Assembly (NCBI RefSeq): GCF_024707485.1
Contig: NZ_CP102602.1
Coordinates: 1,674,001 to 1,738,000, forward strand
DNA length: 64,000 nt
Source: Thermococcus thermotolerans
GTDB taxonomy: Archaea > Methanobacteriota_B > Thermococci > Thermococcales > Thermococcaceae
Direction: 5' to 3'
This document shows, piece by piece, positions 60,551 through 64,000 of this stretch (the first letter of the stretch is position 1; the number at the start of each line of letters is the position of its first letter). The notes under the pieces are model-generated. The model had not been told where the DNA came from. It made no database searches and saw only the letters and a program-made list of their open reading frames with translations. The position numbers and the translations under genes were made by a program.

Positions 60551-60628
60551 CCCGCGGTAGCCTAGCCTGGGAGCGGCGGCGGACTGTAGATCCGCAGGTC
60601 CCCGGTTCAAATCCGGGCCGCGGGACCA
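60551..60628 (+). tRNA. tRNA-Tyr (GTA), CCA encoded
   Basis: A cloverleaf folds with acceptor CCCGCGG/CCGCGGG, anticodon stem GCGGA/TCCGC with loop CTGTAGA (anticodon GTA), and T arm CCCGG-TTCAAAT-CCGGG. Discriminator A at 60625, then encoded CCA. The C1-G72 pair is the archaeal tyrosine identity element. No intron. Confidence 0.96.
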
Positions 60629-60792
60629 CCAGAATTTTACGGACTTTTCTGAGAGCTTTGAACCTGTGGTTCTTTCTCGTTCGAGGGCTCTATCTCGGTG
60701 TACGGGCTCTTCTGGTGATTCGACGGTTTCTGCCCGGCTTTTTGAGAAAAACTTTTTAATCTTCAGCACCGTGTTAAACTTTGGTGTTTAAA

Positions 60793-61233
60793 ATGCCCTC
60801 GAAGAGCTTCCTCACCGAGCAGCAGATTAGGATACTCCGTCTGCGGGCCAGGGGCCTGAAGCAGAGCGAGATAGCCGAGATGCTGGGGACGAGCAGGGCC
60901 AACATAAGCATCCTTGAGAGACGGGCCCTTGAAAAGGTCGAGAAGGCCAGGAACACGCTCCTCATATGGGAGCAGATAAACTCGAAGATAAGCGTTGAGG
61001 TGCGGAAGGGGGAGGACATATTCACCGTGCCGGTGAAACTTTTCAGAAAGGCCGACGAGCTGAAGATCAAGGTCCCCTACAGCACGGCGGAGATAATAGC
61101 CTTTCTCGTGGAGCACGCGCCTGTCGAAGACAGGCTGGCAAAGAGAGACTTCACACTCTTCCTTGACGCCAGGGACAGGCTCAGGATAAGCGAGTGCCTA
61201 CTTGAGGAGTTCGATGAGGTGGGGAAGCAGTAG
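60793..61233 (+). CDS. tfx: Tfx-family DNA-binding protein
   Basis: A 146-residue regulator. The N-terminal helix-turn-helix (LTEQQIRILRLRARGLKQSE, then GTSRANISILERRA) is the Tfx signature, first seen beside the molybdenum formylmethanofuran dehydrogenase of methanogens. A C-terminal domain follows, possibly for sensing. The target in Thermococcus is unknown. GGTG lies six bases before ATG 60793. The end overlaps the convergent lrgB-like gene by 36 bases. Confidence 0.9.
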   Translation: MPSKSFLTEQQIRILRLRARGLKQSEIAEMLGTSRANISILERRALEKVEKARNTLLIWEQINSKISVEVRKGEDIFTVPVKLFRKADELKIKVPYSTAEIIAFLVEHAPVEDRLAKRDFTLFLDARDRLRISECLLEEFDEVGKQ

Positions 61234-61872
61234 GGACGTGAAGACACCGTTCAGGGCCATGGCCAGACCGCTGACAGCCCCGGCGAGCTCGTCCTCCAGT
61301 ATTATCCTCGCGGTTCCGAGGCCGTGGGAGCTGACGCCAGTTGCGAGGCCCCTCGCTATTCTGTCCCTGACCCGGATGAGGCCGAGCAGCTCCGGGGCGA
61401 AGGCGTTGCCGAGGAGCCCCGTGAGTATCACGAGAACCGCGGTTAGGGCTGGAATGCCCCCTATCTTTTCGCTTATGCCGATCGCAATGGCGGTGGTAAC
61501 GCTCTTCGGGGCTATGCTGAGGAGGACTTCCTCGCTCCCGCCAAGGAGTCTGGCAATGTAGAACGCGCTCAGGATTGCGACCGTCCCGCCGGTGGCTATT
61601 CCGAGCCCTATCTCCCTTGCGTAGGCCTTTATTGTTGCTCTGCCCTTGTAGACCGGGACGGCCAGGCTCACCACCGCCGGCCCGAGCAGGAACTTGAGTA
61701 TAACCGCACTGCCCATATAGCTCCCGTAGGGGATTCCGAACCCCCTGAGGATAACCGCTATCGTGATTATGGACAGGAGAACCGGGTTCGTGTAGAAGGC
61801 TCTCCTTCTGGAGTGGAGCTCCGAGAACAGGTAGAAAACCACCAGCGTGAGCGTTATCCCGAGCGGGTTCAT
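61198..61872 (-). CDS. lrgB: LrgB/CidB-family membrane protein
   Basis: A 224-residue membrane protein with about seven helices; SIAPKSVTTAIAIGISEKIGG and GLLGNAFAPELLGL with SHGLGTARI are LrgB motifs. With LrgA it affects export of small acids or autolysis in bacteria; the archaeal role is unclear. ATG 61872 overlaps lrgA and follows GGAGGGGGG. The longer reading to 62307 is lrgA read out of phase. Confidence 0.9.
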   Translation of the reverse strand: MNPLGITLTLVVFYLFSELHSRRRAFYTNPVLLSIITIAVILRGFGIPYGSYMGSAVILKFLLGPAVVSLAVPVYKGRATIKAYAREIGLGIATGGTVAILSAFYIARLLGGSEEVLLSIAPKSVTTAIAIGISEKIGGIPALTAVLVILTGLLGNAFAPELLGLIRVRDRIARGLATGVSSHGLGTARIILEDELAGAVSGLAMALNGVFTSLLLPHLIELLK

Positions 61873-62216
61873 TTCTCCCCCCTCCTGAGGAACTCGACGG
61901 TCTTCGCCGTTACGACGAGCGTAATCAGAAAGCTCAGAACCAGGGCGACGAATATCGGAACGGCCTGGCTCCTTATGAGGCCGAGATAGGCCACTATCCC
62001 CACGCCGGGAGGAACGAACATGACGCTCATGTTCCTGACGAATAGCTCCGCCTCCCCCTCCACCCACTCCAGTTTGATGAGGCCCGCGAGCAGAGAACCC
62101 AGGAGAAAGAGCATCCCCATAACGCTTCCGGGAACCGTCAGGTTGAGGATGTATGTTACCAACTCGCCCAGTGCGTAGAAGCCGAATATTATCGCCAGTC
62201 CGCGGTAGGCCTTCAT
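61869..62216 (-). CDS. lrgA: LrgA/CidA-family membrane protein
   Basis: A 115-residue, four-helix protein with VPGSVMGMLFLLGSLLAG and MSVMFVPPGVGIVAYLGLI, the CidA/LrgA holin-like signature. It is the first gene of a two-gene operon with lrgB. There is no clear ribosome site before ATG 62216; TTTTATATGCC (62236-62246) is a likely TATA and indicates a leaderless message. Confidence 0.9.
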   Translation of the reverse strand: MKAYRGLAIIFGFYALGELVTYILNLTVPGSVMGMLFLLGSLLAGLIKLEWVEGEAELFVRNMSVMFVPPGVGIVAYLGLIRSQAVPIFVALVLSFLITLVVTAKTVEFLRRGEK

Positions 62217-62305
62217 GTCTCAACCTACGGCAAGGGCATATAAAAGCGTCCCGGCCCATGCGAAAGACCAATAAGCCATCACCGCGTAACACCCCTGGTG
62301 ATACC

Positions 62306-63763
62306 ATGCTCCTCAGGGACTATAGATTTCCCCCAAGGTACGGCCCGGAGTGGGGTAGCGGCGGCATATTCGGGCTGAAATACCACAATGGGACGCTTTA
62401 CTTCACGCTGGCCTTCGAGGCCGAGGCGCACTTCATAGACGTGAAGAGCGGCGAGGAAAAGACCTACGACTTCACCCTTCTCGGCGATGCCCCGACGAGC
62501 GGTGGAGATACCTACAACGCGGTCGAGACCGTTGACGAGTTCATATACTTCGGCGGCTGGGTTCACGCCCCGGCCGTTTACAGAGAGGACCGAAGGATAC
62601 TCTTCCACAACAAGTACTCCCACGTCCACGTCTACGACACCGAAGAGGGGACTGTAAAGCTCCTCTGGAAGGATTCCATCCACCACGAGACCGACTGGGC
62701 AGGGGAGGTAAGCGATATACTCTACGACCCCTACAACGACAGGCTCCTGCTCGCGAGGGAAGACGGGCACGCGAACCTCGGTGTCTATGCCCTCGATAGG
62801 AGAACCGGGAAGGCGGAAGCCCTGATTCACGAGCCCTCCCTCAAGGGGACCCTGGTTCACGATGCAGCCTTCTTTGGGGTCGGGAGCAACTTCACCGCAG
62901 GGCTGAGGGAGATAAGGGCCCTCGACCTGATAACCGGAAAATGGGAAGCGTTTAAACCCGGGGACAGCGTCGATGGAAGGCCTTACATAAGGCCGGAATA
63001 CGGACCACTGGCGAGTGCCTACAACAGGGCCTTTGCCTTCGTCCGTGGGGGGATAATAGCAGGCAACCCCCTCATGGGTGAGGACTTCGGGTTCTTCCGT
63101 CTCTTCGAGTTCTACACCTTCTACGCCCCCTTCAGGGTGAACGCGATAAACGTCGGCGGTGGAATACTGACGGCCTACAACGCCCACCACGACGTCCTCT
63201 ACCGGCCGGACGGGAGTCTGACGTGGGCGACGACCAACACGATAGCCGGGCCCAGCGTTCTCCTCTACATCGCACCGCCGATGGTAAAGATAGTGGGAAC
63301 CTTCGGGGCGAGGGTTACGGGCATCGAAAAGGTGGACGGAAAGCTCCTTATTGCCACCAACACCACCCCGAACACGGGCTCAACCGAGGCGACGCCCTTT
63401 GACACGGGGAGCAGGGATGTGGTGGTTCTCGACGAGAAGATAATTCAGGAGAGGCCGCCGGCGGTGAGCTTCTCAGTGCCCCTGTCACTGCCTAGCATGG
63501 CGAGGAAGCTGGGCGGTGGGACCTTCGGAGGAGTCCCCCTCGACGGCTACCGCGAGCCCAGGATGGTTCTCTACCTGAGCAACGACAACAGGCTGACCGT
63601 CTACGAATACGACCTTTCGCTTCCAGCGGGGGAGGCCGTTGCGGAAACCTTCGATGTCAAGGCGGGCAAGAACATCCTTGAGCTGGACTCCTTCAGCGGA
63701 ATCGTGGGCTTCGAGCTGGAGAAAGAGGACATGAAAGGAAAAGTAAGAATAGAGCTCCGCTGA
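62306..63763 (+). CDS. DUF2139 family protein
   Basis: A 485-residue archaeal protein of the DUF2139 family. Repeated beta segments (FIDVKSGEEK, VHVYDTEEG, GVYALDRRTG, IRALDLITGKWE) suggest a beta-propeller. No signal peptide, so it is cytoplasmic. The function is unknown. GGTGATACC precedes ATG 62306. The C-terminal 60 residues include NILELDSFSGIVGFELE. Confidence 0.8.
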   Translation: MLLRDYRFPPRYGPEWGSGGIFGLKYHNGTLYFTLAFEAEAHFIDVKSGEEKTYDFTLLGDAPTSGGDTYNAVETVDEFIYFGGWVHAPAVYREDRRILFHNKYSHVHVYDTEEGTVKLLWKDSIHHETDWAGEVSDILYDPYNDRLLLAREDGHANLGVYALDRRTGKAEALIHEPSLKGTLVHDAAFFGVGSNFTAGLREIRALDLITGKWEAFKPGDSVDGRPYIRPEYGPLASAYNRAFAFVRGGIIAGNPLMGEDFGFFRLFEFYTFYAPFRVNAINVGGGILTAYNAHHDVLYRPDGSLTWATTNTIAGPSVLLYIAPPMVKIVGTFGARVTGIEKVDGKLLIATNTTPNTGSTEATPFDTGSRDVVVLDEKIIQERPPAVSFSVPLSLPSMARKLGGGTFGGVPLDGYREPRMVLYLSNDNRLTVYEYDLSLPAGEAVAETFDVKAGKNILELDSFSGIVGFELEKEDMKGKVRIELR

Positions 63764-63774
63764 GCCTTTTCCTT

Positions 63775-64000
63775 TTATGATTCCATGCTTCCCAGGATGT
63801 TGTTCCAGGAGTAGCTGGATTCCACGAGCTCCCTTACGGCTATGCGCTCCTCTCCGATTATCTCCGGTTCCAGCTCTTTCAGCTTCTCTAGAAGCTCCTC
63901 CCTGGGTAGTGCATCCTCATCGAATACCACGAAGCCGTTTTTGGCGTAGCCGTTGAGGAACGCCCTCCATATCCTTTCGTCCTTCAGGAGCTCGTACTGC
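63775..64000 (-). CDS. C-terminal end of an unidentified protein (runs off the window)
   Basis: Seventy-five residues up to a TAA at 63775. They read QYELLKDERIWRAFLNGYAK, then REELLEKLKELEPEIIGEER and end SSYSWNNILGSMES. A helical, acidic tail with no recognised motif. Coding sense is good (continuous frame, Thermococcus-like codons), but the gene cannot be named from this part. Confidence 0.6.
   Translation of the reverse strand, partial: QYELLKDERIWRAFLNGYAKNGFVVFDEDALPREELLEKLKELEPEIIGEERIAVRELVESSYSWNNILGSMES

Noticed and set aside
60506-60769. An 87-codon minus-strand frame across tRNA-Tyr
   Set aside because: It is the antisense of the tRNA gene (RGPDLNRGPADLQ is the typical false translation of tRNA) and has no ribosome site.
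61873-62307. Upstream extension of the lrgB frame to 369 residues
   Set aside because: This part is lrgA read out of phase; a good ribosome site and ATG exist at 61872.

Overview
The window looks like a stretch of chromosome from a Thermococcus species (Thermococcales, hyperthermophilic Euryarchaeota). The signs are archaeal TATA boxes about 25 bases before starts, GGTGAT-type ribosome binding sites, several apparently leaderless genes, a CGP-CTERM surface protein, Tfx, Taw3, UPF0147 and DUF531 proteins, CCA-encoded tRNAs and Mbh-type membrane hydrogenases. The species cannot be named from sequence alone.

Layout. 1-4.9 kb: enolase 5' part with a Tgr-type operator, a CGP-CTERM protein, deoC overlapping a small family-4 encapsulin-like gene, an ECF S component and an ornithine/4-aminobutyrate-type aminotransferase. 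5.0-8.5 kb: a stand-alone type IIG-like restriction-methylase fusion. 8.6-14.9 kb: thioredoxin reductase, a membrane hydrolase, an AAA ATPase, a THUMP protein, a SagB-type nitroreductase and two ferritin-like paralogues. 14.9-31.4 kb: two complete 14-gene hydrogenase/Mrp-antiporter operons in tandem on the minus strand. 31.7-48.4 kb: housekeeping genes in small units: a TRAM protein, a tRNA methylthiotransferase, a TasA-like secreted protein with its signal peptidase, a cupin, a phosphoesterase lipoprotein, a PiT permease with a PhoU-like partner, peptidases, methyltransferases, a PIN toxin-antitoxin pair, DUF531 with a second signal peptidase, lipoate ligase and Taw3. 46.6-49.4 kb also holds a candidate C/D box sRNA, tRNA-His and a cluster of short perfect hairpins, including a module of about 170 bases present twice. 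49.4-57.7 kb: a defence island with type I hsdRMS, a membrane coiled-coil accessory gene, a small membrane protein, DUF3800 and EVE. 57.8-64 kb: corrinoid adenosyltransferase, UPF0147, an aldolase, HicAB, tRNA-Tyr, Tfx, LrgAB and DUF2139.

Regulation can be read from the sequence. Three exact matches to the SurR motif GTTn3AACn5GTT lie before the two hydrogenase operons (upstream of the TATA, the activating arrangement) and before trxB (between TATA and start, the repressing arrangement). Hydrogen production and disulfide reduction would therefore answer in opposite ways to elemental sulfur. A near-perfect TATCAC-N5-GTGATA element overlaps the enolase start region.

The items most worth a second look are the tandem hydrogenases with their SurR sites, the deoC/encapsulin pair, the type I R-M operon with two extra membrane genes and a beta-domain insertion in HsdR, and the repeated hairpin modules with a compensatory base change.
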